Shown here: positions 25,672-34,696 of the stretch, one piece after another | Layout of the letters: the number at the start of each line of letters is the position of its first letter | Position numbering within the stretch: the stretch's first letter is position 1 | Assembly: GCA_027067855.1 (NCBI GenBank) | Contig: JAMOUX010000036.1 | Span: 24,285-88,284 of the forward strand | DNA: 64,000 nt | Source: Candidatus Fermentibacteraceae bacterium | Lineage (GTDB): Bacteria; Fermentibacterota; Fermentibacteria; Fermentibacterales; JCC-6 | Direction: 5' to 3' | The notes under the pieces: generated by a model | The model's database searches: none | What the model was told of the DNA's origin: nothing | What the model saw: the letters and a program-made list of their open reading frames with translations, nothing else | Program-made: the position numbers and the translations under genes

Positions 25672-26846
25672 ACCCTGAACTTCCTTTCGTAGAGAAGGAT
25701 GTCACCTGCGGCGGCGGAGTGTTCCACCGGGTCGCCCCGGGACAGCTCCATCAGCGTACCCGCATCACCCGCCGAGACGGCTTTCCTGACGCAACTTCCA
25801 CCCGCCAGTATGTCTATGGGCATCAACCGGTACTCGTACTCGTAGGGCGGTTCCCTCCACCTGGTTTCCGGAAAGCGGAACGCCTCCAGCAATATTCCGA
25901 ACGCCGCCCTGAGAGGCCGGAACCTCCCGGCATCGACGACATGAATTTCGCAGCCGTCGCACAATTCACCGCAGTGCTTGTTGAAAGTAGGTATGAATGC
26001 ATGGGGACGCAGCACCGCTCCCTCCATCCATGGTGAATCGTTCAGTTTTTCGGCCATGACCTCCCCATCGAGCCACGGCGCCCCGAAAATGTGGAACGGC
26101 TTTGTGGTTCCCCGGCCTTCCGACAGGTTCGTACCTTCCAGGAGACACATGCCGACATACACCAGCGCCGTTTCAGGGGTGGGCATGTTCGGCGACGGAT
26201 GCACCCACTGGTAATCGTCCGGAAGGGCCGAGCCGTCCCAGCCTTCCAGCTTCACCACGACGGGCCGCTCCAGGGAATCGACGGAAGCGAACAGCCCGGC
26301 CGACTCGCCTATTGTAAGGCCATGGCGCACCGGCAGCCGGTAAAGACCCACGAAGGAACGGTAGTCCGGGTCCAGGGGCCGGCCTTCCACAACCTCCAGT
26401 CCCACGGGGTTCGGCCTGTCGAGAATGACCACCGGGACACCCGCGGCATTGCACGACCTGAGACAATACGCCATGGTATAAATATATGTGTAGTATCGTG
26501 ATCCCACGTCCTGAAGATCGACCACCAAGCAATCCAGTCCCCGAAAAACCGACGGGTCGGGCTCCCTGGTGGAACCGTAAAGGCTGAGTACCGGGATGCC
26601 GTAACCGGGATGGATGTAACTTTCCCACTCGATCATGTTGTCCTGGGTTTCACCACGAAAACCGTGTTGCGGCCCCAGGAGCATTTTCAGTTCGACACCG
26701 TCCATTTCCCGAAGCACCGTGGCCGCGGACCGGTACTTGCGGTCCACCGCGGCGTAATGGGATAACAGGGCCACCGACGGCCCCGGGAGCATACCGGGCT
26801 CCAGGAGATCCAGTCCCGTCTTCATCCTCCGGCAGGACCCGTCCAT
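25668..26846 (-). CDS. namZ: DUF1343 / NamZ-type exo-beta-N-acetylmuramidase
   Basis: About 392 residues with the DUF1343 (PF07075) signatures GPQHGFRGETQDNM, SLYGSTREPDP, LVVDLQDVGSRYYTYIYTM, ILDRPNPVG, EGTNLSEGRGTTKPFHIFGAPW and FIPTFNKHCGELC. The Bacillus member removes terminal MurNAc from peptidoglycan fragments during recycling. No signal peptide is visible, so a cytoplasmic recycling role is likely. The start could be ATG 26846 or GTG 26861; I prefer the ATG just after the upstream stop. It shares an operon with alanine racemase. Confidence 0.85.
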   Translation of the reverse strand: MDGSCRRMKTGLDLLEPGMLPGPSVALLSHYAAVDRKYRSAATVLREMDGVELKMLLGPQHGFRGETQDNMIEWESYIHPGYGIPVLSLYGSTREPDPSVFRGLDCLVVDLQDVGSRYYTYIYTMAYCLRSCNAAGVPVVILDRPNPVGLEVVEGRPLDPDYRSFVGLYRLPVRHGLTIGESAGLFASVDSLERPVVVKLEGWDGSALPDDYQWVHPSPNMPTPETALVYVGMCLLEGTNLSEGRGTTKPFHIFGAPWLDGEVMAEKLNDSPWMEGAVLRPHAFIPTFNKHCGELCDGCEIHVVDAGRFRPLRAAFGILLEAFRFPETRWREPPYEYEYRLMPIDILAGGSCVRKAVSAGDAGTLMELSRGDPVEHSAAAGDILLYERKFRV

Positions 26847-26847
26847 A

Positions 26848-27612
26848 TCAGAACTCGACACGGTCCCCGCGACGCAATACGGTTACGGCATCCCCGAACC
26901 CGGCGGCGACCTCTTCCTTTATTTCGCGCCTGTTCCAGGGTTTCAGGTGGAAGGCGTATACCGGTACTTCCGGCGAGCCCAGCTTCCTCAATTCGCTCCG
27001 GAGAAGCACGGGAGTAAGGTGGTCGCTGGCGATGGCGGTATCCGTCATGGAGTTCGGAAAAGAGATCTCCGCAATAACCGCCCTGAGATCATCAAGTTCC
27101 GAAGCCTTCTCCCACAGCGAGTAAGTGGGGCCGGTATCACCGGTATAGACGATGGATCCGGTTTCAGACCTGAATATGAAACCCCTGGCTCCCGCCCCGT
27201 GGCAAACCGGCTCGGACCAGGCTTCCACCCCCCCGGGAAGCCGGGTCCACTCCCGGTCCCGTAACTCCATGTATACCAGAGAGGGACTTCCGGATATTCT
27301 GATCCTGCCGAAATCGGGCCATACCAGGTCGTTCATGTAATGTTTCCCGACCATATCCAGGCACGCCGCGCTGCCCGCCACCACCAGGGGTTCGCCCCTC
27401 GCGGCCACCGTGGCGTCCAACATGAAACCCAACTCCAGAACATGGTCCAGGTGCGCATGGGTCAACAGGACCGTTTTCACTTCTTCCTGCCGGCCGCCGG
27501 AAAGCATCGACGCCGAACCGGCATCAAGAAGTACGTGCTCACCGAGCATCATGGAACATAAGTGACAGCCGTACTGCTTGGAACCGTCCACTCCTACGGC
27601 TTCCAGTATCAT
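26848..27612 (-). CDS. Metallo-beta-lactamase-fold hydrolase, class II cAMP phosphodiesterase-like
   Basis: 254 residues. The HAHLDH metal site is preceded by LLDAGSASML and followed by SIVYTGDTGPT and FHLKPWNR. The N-terminal order GCHLCSMMLGEHVLLDAGS then LTHAHLDHVLELGFML matches class II 3',5'-cyclic-nucleotide phosphodiesterases (PF02112) better than tRNase Z or lactonases. No signal peptide is seen. The start at 27612 gives an ATGA overlap with alr. The substrate is an inference, and the downstream metallophosphoesterase could act on a related compound. Confidence 0.75.
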   Translation of the reverse strand: MILEAVGVDGSKQYGCHLCSMMLGEHVLLDAGSASMLSGGRQEEVKTVLLTHAHLDHVLELGFMLDATVAARGEPLVVAGSAACLDMVGKHYMNDLVWPDFGRIRISGSPSLVYMELRDREWTRLPGGVEAWSEPVCHGAGARGFIFRSETGSIVYTGDTGPTYSLWEKASELDDLRAVIAEISFPNSMTDTAIASDHLTPVLLRSELRKLGSPEVPVYAFHLKPWNRREIKEEVAAGFGDAVTVLRRGDRVEF

Positions 27613-28754
27613 TCCTCGCCTCTCCCCGCGACCACCCTGGGCAGGAAAGGACTTATACGGGTTACGATCTCGTAGTTTATCGTACCCACCCACCCGGCCA
27701 TCGTTTCCGCCGAAATCCTTTCGTCTCCATCTCTTCCCAGGAGTACTACTTCATCCTCCAGACCCACCCCGGGTACATCGGTAAGATCGATCATGGTAAG
27801 GTTCATGCAGACCCTTCCCACAACCGGCGCCCTCTTCCCCTTCACGAGGACATGGGCCGTGTTTCCGCATCTTCTGTCGTAACCGTCCGCATATCCTACG
27901 GGAAGCACGCCCAGGATGGTGCGCCTGTTGGTCCTGTACGAACAGCCGTATCCGATGTAACTGCCGGCAGGCAGTTCCTTCACCTGTACCACCCTGGTTT
28001 TCCATGACAGTACCGGTTTCAGGTCCGGTACCTCCCCTCTGAACTTGGCGGAGAGGTAGGTCTCCCTGGAAGGCCACAACCCGTAGATTCCTATTCCGAC
28101 CCTGAGCATGTCGAAATGCGTTTCCGGAAAGAGTATGGCGGCAGCGGTGCAAGCGGTATGCACCACCGGCGGCCTTTTTCCCCTGCGGTCCAGTTCTTCC
28201 AGCACGTCCGTGAAAACAGCCATCTGGCGCTCGGCGTAATCATGGTTCAACGTGTCCTCTATGTTCGCGAAATGGGTGGAGATACCCTCGACCACCACTC
28301 CGGGAACCGCCTCCGCCGCGGCTATGAACCCCGGAACTTCTCCGGGCATGATGCCCTGTCTGCCGGTACCGGTTTCCACCTTTACGTGAATCCTCGATTC
28401 CCCGCCGGGTCCCAGGACTTCACCGAGCCCGTCCAGCGTCTCGACGTTGTAGACCGTGAGAGACAGGCGGGCGTCCACCGCTTCCTTCAATCTATCCAGG
28501 AGAACGTGCCCGAGTATCAGTACGGGCTTTTCGACACCCATCCCACGCAGTTCCAGCCCTTCTTCCAGCGAATTCACGGCAAACCAGTCGGCTGATGGAA
28601 GGAGGGGAACCATCCGGGAGACGCCATGACCGTAAGCATTGGATTTAACCACGGCGCAAACCTTGACGCCTCCACCGCCGGAACGTTCCCGGAGCTGCCC
28701 CAGGTTCCAATCCGGGGCCCGGGCGTCCAGCTCGACCCACTTGAGATATTTCAT
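27609..28754 (-). CDS. alr: Alanine racemase
   Basis: 381 residues of the PLP-dependent fold III enzyme that makes D-Ala for peptidoglycan. PLP-binding Lys37 lies in AVVKSNAYGHG, the catalytic Tyr in SYIGYGCSYRT, the DMLRVGIGIYG strand is present, and GRVCMNLTMIDL ends the active site. The start ATG 28754 follows a TATAGA box by only 7 nt, so the transcript may be nearly leaderless; no Shine-Dalgarno is visible. It begins an operon with namZ and two hydrolases. Confidence 0.93.
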   Translation of the reverse strand: MKYLKWVELDARAPDWNLGQLRERSGGGGVKVCAVVKSNAYGHGVSRMVPLLPSADWFAVNSLEEGLELRGMGVEKPVLILGHVLLDRLKEAVDARLSLTVYNVETLDGLGEVLGPGGESRIHVKVETGTGRQGIMPGEVPGFIAAAEAVPGVVVEGISTHFANIEDTLNHDYAERQMAVFTDVLEELDRRGKRPPVVHTACTAAAILFPETHFDMLRVGIGIYGLWPSRETYLSAKFRGEVPDLKPVLSWKTRVVQVKELPAGSYIGYGCSYRTNRRTILGVLPVGYADGYDRRCGNTAHVLVKGKRAPVVGRVCMNLTMIDLTDVPGVGLEDEVVLLGRDGDERISAETMAGWVGTINYEIVTRISPFLPRVVAGRGEE

Positions 28755-28825
28755 GGCACAATCTATAAGCACCGTGTATTTTCCGGGCAAGGAGACGCAT
28801 CATCGAAACGAGAGGATTGATATCT

Positions 28826-29911
28826 ATGGAGAACGTTCACTTCCTGCCCGCGGGAAAAATGGGAAAAAGCGGATCCATGGATAAACTGCTCGAACCCTTC
28901 ACCGGGTGCGGAAACCTGGATCCGACGGACTTGATGGCGGTAAAAATACACCCCGGAGAAGAAGGAAATTCCTCCCACCTGAAACCCGGAGAAGTGACGG
29001 AAGTGATATCCGCCCTTCATCCCGGTACCTCCAGGATATTCCTCACGGACACCACGGTTCTTTACCCGGGAAAACGGATGAACGCTCCGGATTACCTGGT
29101 ACTCGCGGCAAAACACGGTTTTACGCCCCCTGACACACCTCCCTTCGTGGTGGCCGACGGGCTCCGCGGCTACGACGAATTGGAAGTACCGTTGCCCGGA
29201 CGGGACGGCCGCACGGCTCACGTGGCATCCCTTATCGCCGAAGTGGACGCCCTGGTGGTGATAAGCCATTTCAAGGGCCATCTCCTCGCCGGGTTCGGCG
29301 GGGCCGTGAAAAACCTTGGCATGGGATGCGCATCCAAGGCGGGCAAGCTCATTCAGCATTCATCCGTAAAACCGGTCATTTCCGAAAACAGGTGCACCGG
29401 CTGCGGAATCTGCGCTGCGCACTGCCGTGCGGACGCCATATCCGTACGGAAGACGGCGCGAATAGATGCGGATTCATGCACCGGTTGCGGCGAATGCCTG
29501 GATCGTTGTCCCACAGGAGCGGTAAGGGTGAGTTGGAACCGGAACATGAACGCTTTCATGACGAGATTGGCTGAACACGCCTGGGCGGCCGCCTCGGTTT
29601 CCAGGCCGGTGCTTTTCGTCAATTTCGTCACGAGAATCGTACCGAATTGTGATTGCATGGCCGATACCGACCCGCCGCTGGTCGATGACGTAGGTATCCT
29701 GGCCTCCATAGATCCCGTGGCGCTGGACAAGGCTTCCCTGGACCTGGTTACCGCGGCGCCGCCTTCCGGGAATTCCCCAGTCCGGGCCGGGGCCGGAGAG
29801 GACAAATTCAGGGCCTTCAGACCCGACATCGACGGCGAACTCCAACTCAGACTGGCGGAATCCATGGGACTGGGCTCCCGGAATTACAGGCTTGCGGAAG
29901 TATCCCATTGA
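28826..29911 (+). CDS. DUF362 protein with two [4Fe-4S] ferredoxin motifs
   Basis: 361 residues. The DUF362 domain (VISHFKGHLLAGFGGAVKNLGMGCASKAGK) holds an inserted ferredoxin segment with CTGCGICAAHC and CTGCGECLDRCPTGAV, enough for two [4Fe-4S] clusters. The C-terminal half resumes DUF362 (DCMADTDPPLVDDVGILASIDPVALDKASLDLV). Such proteins occur in anaerobes; their reaction is not established. The start is ATG 28826, nine bases after AGAGGA. The stop overlaps the transporter start (TTGA). Confidence 0.88.
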   Translation: MENVHFLPAGKMGKSGSMDKLLEPFTGCGNLDPTDLMAVKIHPGEEGNSSHLKPGEVTEVISALHPGTSRIFLTDTTVLYPGKRMNAPDYLVLAAKHGFTPPDTPPFVVADGLRGYDELEVPLPGRDGRTAHVASLIAEVDALVVISHFKGHLLAGFGGAVKNLGMGCASKAGKLIQHSSVKPVISENRCTGCGICAAHCRADAISVRKTARIDADSCTGCGECLDRCPTGAVRVSWNRNMNAFMTRLAEHAWAAASVSRPVLFVNFVTRIVPNCDCMADTDPPLVDDVGILASIDPVALDKASLDLVTAAPPSGNSPVRAGAGEDKFRAFRPDIDGELQLRLAESMGLGSRNYRLAEVSH

Positions 29912-30786
29912 TCGCGTCTTCCCGCCACAGAGCCGTACTGTTCATGAGCGCGGGAGCGCTCTTCCTGTCCCTGGTTCCAGTCTTCGTCAAAATAATACCA
30001 CCGGATTCCGGGGTTACGACCGGGCAGAAACTTTTCGCCCGCGGATTGTTCAGCGCCCTGCTCACCGGTTCGATACTCGCCGCCGGAAACAGGAGAATGT
30101 TACCGGGAAACCGCCTCGTGGTCTGTATCCGTTCGGTCTTCGGGATAGCCGGAATGTTCGCGTACTTCAAAGCGGTGGAGGGACTTCCCGTACCAGAGGC
30201 CGTCACGATCAACAAACTCAGCCCCTTCTTCGTGCTGCTGTTCTCGAGGATCTTCCTGGGTGAGAGATTCGGCAGACTACATGTCCTGGCCACCGCGACA
30301 GCCTTCGCCGGAGTGGTGGTGATACTAAGACCCGGAGTGACACCAGTGGGTCTGCCGGCGATCCTGGCCCTCCTCTCGGCCGTTTTCGCCGGAGCCGCAT
30401 ACACCACCCTGAGAGAACTGAGAAAGTCGGACGGTCCCCTGGTGATAGTATTCTGGTTCTCTGCGGCCATGGCCCTGTTCTTCCTGCCGGCGGCCCTGTC
30501 CGGGCCGGTACCCGGCCCGGACAGCCTTCTTCCGTTGCTGGGCATCGGAATATCCGGAGCCACCGGCCAGTTGCTCATGACTCTCGCCTACAGATTCGCC
30601 CCCGGCGGTGAAGTGGCGGTATACGGCTACCTCACCGTGGTTTTCGCCATGGTATGGCAGGTGCTGTTGTTCCACTCGAGCCCGGAACCGCCGCTCCTGA
30701 TCGGTTCCGTCATGGTCATGACAGGAGGATGGTTGATCTTTTACTCCGCCGCCTCCGAACGGGATACACGCATAAAACGGCCTTAG
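29908..30786 (+). CDS. EamA/DMT-family transporter
   Basis: 292 residues with ten predicted TM helices in two EamA repeats (PF00892). Examples are FFVLLFSRIFLGERFGRLH closing repeat one and GGEVAVYGYLTVVFAMVWQVLLF in repeat two. Members export or import amino acids, nucleotides and other metabolites; the substrate cannot be read from sequence. It starts with TTG at 29908, overlapping the DUF362 stop, so the two are co-translated. Whether they share a pathway is unknown. Confidence 0.88.
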   Translation: MIASSRHRAVLFMSAGALFLSLVPVFVKIIPPDSGVTTGQKLFARGLFSALLTGSILAAGNRRMLPGNRLVVCIRSVFGIAGMFAYFKAVEGLPVPEAVTINKLSPFFVLLFSRIFLGERFGRLHVLATATAFAGVVVILRPGVTPVGLPAILALLSAVFAGAAYTTLRELRKSDGPLVIVFWFSAAMALFFLPAALSGPVPGPDSLLPLLGIGISGATGQLLMTLAYRFAPGGEVAVYGYLTVVFAMVWQVLLFHSSPEPPLLIGSVMVMTGGWLIFYSAASERDTRIKRP

Positions 30787-30951
30787 CCGCCGCAAATCCT
30801 ACCAGGCGCCGTTCCCGGGCAACGGGAACTCCCTGATCGACCGGATCACATTACCCGTCTCATGCTCTTATGCCGGTTCAACGGGAGGTGGCGAATCATA
30901 CCGGATGTTCTTATATTTTCATGGGTTAGCGAACGTGAAAGGATGTGAGAA

Positions 30952-31800
30952 ATGCCCGGGTTCAGACGGCTCTCTCCCCTTGAGGAGAAAGTGCTGGTGC
31001 ACGGCGCCACGGAAGAGCCGTTCACCGGCAGGTACGTCAACGAATTCTCGCCGGGAACCTACTTCTGCAGGAGATGCGGACAACCCCTCTATTCATCGGA
31101 CGAAAAACTCCATTCCGGTTGCGGGTGGCCCTCTTTCAATTCCGAGTCGGAAGGCGCGGTAAGGGCAAGACCGGAGCCGGATGGAAGAACGGAAATATCC
31201 TGTTCGAAATGCGGCGGACACCTGGGACACGTTTTTCCGGACGATGAGTTTCCTTCCGGCATCCGCCACTGCGTAAACTCCGCATCCCTCCTGTTCGTTC
31301 CTTCCGAGAGGCTGGAACGAGCGGTCTTCGCGGGAGGTTGCTTCTGGGGAATGCAATACATGTTCCGGGAAATCGAAGGAGTAATTCACACCACGGCCGG
31401 ATATGCCGGTCCGGACAACGACGCTCCGCCCACGTACGAAGACGTATCCCTCGGTAACGGAGACTACGTGGAGGCGGTGGAAGTACTGTTCGACGGCTCC
31501 GTCGTTTCATACGAGGAACTCGCCAGGTTCTTCTTTGAAATCCACGATCCCACCACCGTGGACAGGCAGGGGCCCGACGTGGGGAAGCAGTATCGCTCCG
31601 CGGTCTTCTATGTTAAGGATTCACAGCGCGAGACAGCCATGGCCCTGGTCGACATCCTGAGGAAAAGGGGTTACGACGTGGTGACCGAGATAAAACCCCT
31701 GGAAAGTTTCCACCCGGCCGAGGATCATCACCAGGACTACTATCTCAGGAACGGCGCCGGGACTATCTGTCACACCAGGGTAAACCGTTTCTCAGACTGA
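30952..31800 (+). CDS. msrBA: Bifunctional methionine sulfoxide reductase MsrB-MsrA
   Basis: 282 residues, two enzymes in one chain in B-then-A order. MsrB (about 1-120) carries the zinc Cys pairs CRRCG and CSKCGGHLGHVFPDD and the catalytic Cys in IRHCVNSASL. MsrA (about 125-282) carries the catalytic GGCFWGMQ motif and the substrate-binding GYAGP and HDPTTVDRQGPDVGKQYRS. It repairs R- and S-methionine sulfoxide. No signal peptide, so it is cytoplasmic. The gene stands alone between unrelated units. Confidence 0.93.
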   Translation: MPGFRRLSPLEEKVLVHGATEEPFTGRYVNEFSPGTYFCRRCGQPLYSSDEKLHSGCGWPSFNSESEGAVRARPEPDGRTEISCSKCGGHLGHVFPDDEFPSGIRHCVNSASLLFVPSERLERAVFAGGCFWGMQYMFREIEGVIHTTAGYAGPDNDAPPTYEDVSLGNGDYVEAVEVLFDGSVVSYEELARFFFEIHDPTTVDRQGPDVGKQYRSAVFYVKDSQRETAMALVDILRKRGYDVVTEIKPLESFHPAEDHHQDYYLRNGAGTICHTRVNRFSD

Positions 31801-31853
31801 TTTCCGCGCAATCGTCCGGTGAATTCCACGGGAAATCGAATCACCGGAACAAG

Positions 31854-33710
31854 TCACGACAGTAGCGATGCCACGCGTTTCCCGAATTCCGACGGGTTTT
31901 CGGGGCGGCCTCCGGCCATGACCGTTCCCAGGTCGAAGAGTATCATCACGCGGTTCTCCAGTTCACCGCCGGACCGGTCTTCAAGATACAGCTCCTGCAG
32001 CCTGTCCAACACGGGATGGGCAGGGTTCAGCTCCAGTATCCTTTTTGCCTTGGGGACCTCGTGATCCAAGGTCTTCAGCACGTTCCTGAACATCTCTCCC
32101 GGGTCGTCCCTGTCATTCACCAGTATGCAGGGCACGTCCCTGAGCCTTGGCGAGAACCTCACCGCTTCCACTCTTTCCCCAAGGACGTCTTTCATGAATT
32201 CCAGGAGTCCGGCGTACGTTTCCCCGGCATGTTTCCTTTCGGCCTTCTCGGCCTCCGTAAGATCCTCGTCCCCAAGTTCCTTCATGAGGGAAACCAGCTT
32301 CCTGCCTCCGTACTCCCCGAGAACCCGTAGCATGAATTCGTCCATGGGACTGTCGAACAGGATAACCTCCCGGCCGGATCCCGCCGATTCGATATAGGGT
32401 GATGACGCCAGTTCCTTCCTGTCGTTACCGGTAACGTAGTACAATCGACCGGATTCCCCGGGTATTCCGTCCACGACTTCTTTCAGGGTCTTCCGGCCGT
32501 CTCCGCTCCGGGAGGTCCAGACCAGCAGAAGGTCCGCCAGGCGATCCCTGTTCTTCTCGTCGGAATAGATTCCCTCCTTGATGAGTTCGCCGAACGCATC
32601 GAAAAACTTTTCATATTTCGCCCTGTCATTCGACAACATTTCCTCCAGCCGGGATATCACTTTCCCGGTCAGGGCGTTCCTTATCACCCGAATTATCCTG
32701 TTCTCCTGGAGGGTCTCCCTGGATATGTTGAGGGGCAGGTCGGAGGATTCCACCACTCCCCTGATGAAGCGCAGGTACCTCGGAAGCAGTTCATCCGCCT
32801 CTTCCTCTATCATGACCTTCCTGACGAACAACCTGATCCCGGTCTTGTAATCCGGCAGCAGCATCTCAACGGTCCTGGAAGCCGGGATGTAAAGAAGGGC
32901 GTGGAACTCCGTGGTTCCCTCTCCGTGGAAAACGAGCCTGGACAGGGGCTTTTGAAGATCGAAACTCAGGCGCATGTAGAACTCGTCGTACTCCCGGTCC
33001 GTCACCTCTTCCTCCGGCTTCGTCCAGATGGGTTTCATGCTGTTGACCGGTTCGTTCTTCCACTTGTCGTCCTCGCCCGACTTCACGTATACCGGGTAGG
33101 AAATGAAATCGGAATACCTGCGGACGATGCCGGCGAGCCTGACCGGGTCCAGGTACTCCTTCATGTTCCCCTTCAGGTAAAGAACGACGTCGGTGCCTTC
33201 CGGGAGATCTTTTTCCTCCTTCAACGTGAAGGTATCCTGTCCGGTCGACTCCCATACGTAGCCGGTATCACCGCCTACGGGCCTCGAGAGCACCCGTATC
33301 CTGTCGGCCACCATGAAACCCGAGTAGAAACCCACACCGAACTGCCCTATGAGTTCCGGCACGCCTTCCTCCCCGGCTTTCTGCAATTTCTTCAGGAAAT
33401 TCCTGGTCCCGGATCCCGCTATCGTACCCAGTTCCCGGGTCATTTCGTCGCCGTCCATCCCTATGCCGTTGTCCCGCACCGTCAGAGTGCCGTTCACGAC
33501 GTCGGGAATCACTTCTATCCTGAACTCCCTGTCCCCGTCGAGTTCGGGAGAGGTGAGCATCTTGAAACGCAGCCTGTCCAGCGCATCCGAGGCGTTGGAT
33601 ATGAGTTCCCGGAGAAAGACGTCCGGGTGGGAATACAGGCTGTTTATCACTATGTCCAGGACTTTCCTGGTTTCCGCCTTGAACTTCAGTTTGCGTGTAT
33701 CGTGAGACAT
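31854..33710 (-). CDS. htpG: HSP90-family chaperone HtpG
   Basis: 618 residues. The GHKL ATP-binding domain has LRELISNASDALDRLRF, DNGIGM, GQFGVGFYSGFMVAD and the lid; the middle domain has RETLQENRIIRVIRNAL; and the C-terminal dimerisation domain is complete. The length is normal. The start ATG 33710 has AAGGAGG 6 nt before it; the open frame further upstream has no support. It is the last gene of the minus-strand block after the sulfatase-fold gene. Confidence 0.95.
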   Translation of the reverse strand: MSHDTRKLKFKAETRKVLDIVINSLYSHPDVFLRELISNASDALDRLRFKMLTSPELDGDREFRIEVIPDVVNGTLTVRDNGIGMDGDEMTRELGTIAGSGTRNFLKKLQKAGEEGVPELIGQFGVGFYSGFMVADRIRVLSRPVGGDTGYVWESTGQDTFTLKEEKDLPEGTDVVLYLKGNMKEYLDPVRLAGIVRRYSDFISYPVYVKSGEDDKWKNEPVNSMKPIWTKPEEEVTDREYDEFYMRLSFDLQKPLSRLVFHGEGTTEFHALLYIPASRTVEMLLPDYKTGIRLFVRKVMIEEEADELLPRYLRFIRGVVESSDLPLNISRETLQENRIIRVIRNALTGKVISRLEEMLSNDRAKYEKFFDAFGELIKEGIYSDEKNRDRLADLLLVWTSRSGDGRKTLKEVVDGIPGESGRLYYVTGNDRKELASSPYIESAGSGREVILFDSPMDEFMLRVLGEYGGRKLVSLMKELGDEDLTEAEKAERKHAGETYAGLLEFMKDVLGERVEAVRFSPRLRDVPCILVNDRDDPGEMFRNVLKTLDHEVPKAKRILELNPAHPVLDRLQELYLEDRSGGELENRVMILFDLGTVMAGGRPENPSEFGKRVASLLS

Positions 33711-33744
33711 GTTCCTCCTTCCACCCGAAATCACCACGAATCCG

Positions 33745-34653
33745 TCAGCGAATTCTTCCCTCCAGGAACGGAACCTGGAAAACCTTCTCGTGAAACACCG
33801 GACCGTGACCGAAATAACCACCCTCACCGAAAAGTTCACCGTGATCCGAGGTAACGGTTATGTAAGTACCCCGGGGAACCATGTCGAAGAGCTTTTCGAA
33901 CACTCCGTCGAGGTACCTGACGGCTTCCACCTGGCGGACCTTCAATCTTTCCAGTTGATCCCGGTCGAAGAACTTCGGCGACTCGCCGTCTTCCACCAGA
34001 TTACCCCCCACCACGTGATCGTCCAAGTGTTTGAAAACCCCATGGACTCCGCTTATCCTGGGCCACCGGTTCTTCGGTTCCGATGGCAGGGCGTAGGGAT
34101 AATGGGTCTCACCCACGTTGAGCAGGTAGAAGGCGGGCCTCCCGTCACTGAAGGTCATCTCGTCAAGCATGGCGGCCATGTCGTTGTGTTCCGGCATGAG
34201 CTTCCACGAATCGAAACCCCTGTTCACAGGAGTATGACTGTTGAGAACCGGAAGGGAGACCATGGCCCTGGTGCGGTAACCCAGGCTGCTCCTGAGAAAA
34301 TCCGGAAGATAGAGCCTGGGAACCAGGCTCTTGAACTCTATTCCCTTCGCACCAAGCCTTTCATTGAACTTTACGAAATCATTCTTGTAATACTCCGAGG
34401 CGAACACGTGCCTCGGACTTGTGTGGGGCATGAGCCCCATGAGGAGGTTGTAATGGGACGGCGCCGTCCAGGAGGCGTACGAGTACCTGCACTCCACTTC
34501 TCCGAGCTTCATTATCGTTTTCGGTGCGGCTTCCATGAAAGTATCGTACCTGCAACTGTCCAGGATGACCACGATGTAGTTCAGCAGACCGTCGGCAACC
34601 GGCGTTCCGTCACCCTTCGATTCATATCCTTCCTTGCCGCCCGAAGTGGTCAT
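33745..34653 (-). CDS. Sulfatase/alkaline-phosphatase-fold hydrolase or phosphotransferase
   Basis: 302 residues. The metal motif LNYIVVILDSCRYDTF lies near residue 25, and the C-terminal metal motif is TSDHGELFGEGGYFGHG. The nucleophile position reads WTAPSH, with Thr where sulfatases have the formylglycine Cys or Ser. This suggests a phosphodiesterase or phosphotransferase of the LtaS/EptA type rather than an arylsulfatase. No TM helices or signal peptide are seen, so a cytoplasmic or nonclassical site is implied. Substrate unknown. Confidence 0.75.
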   Translation of the reverse strand: MTTSGGKEGYESKGDGTPVADGLLNYIVVILDSCRYDTFMEAAPKTIMKLGEVECRYSYASWTAPSHYNLLMGLMPHTSPRHVFASEYYKNDFVKFNERLGAKGIEFKSLVPRLYLPDFLRSSLGYRTRAMVSLPVLNSHTPVNRGFDSWKLMPEHNDMAAMLDEMTFSDGRPAFYLLNVGETHYPYALPSEPKNRWPRISGVHGVFKHLDDHVVGGNLVEDGESPKFFDRDQLERLKVRQVEAVRYLDGVFEKLFDMVPRGTYITVTSDHGELFGEGGYFGHGPVFHEKVFQVPFLEGRIR

Positions 34654-34696
34654 ACGGCCTCCAAGCCTGGTGTAAACTCCTTGTTTAAGCCCGAGA

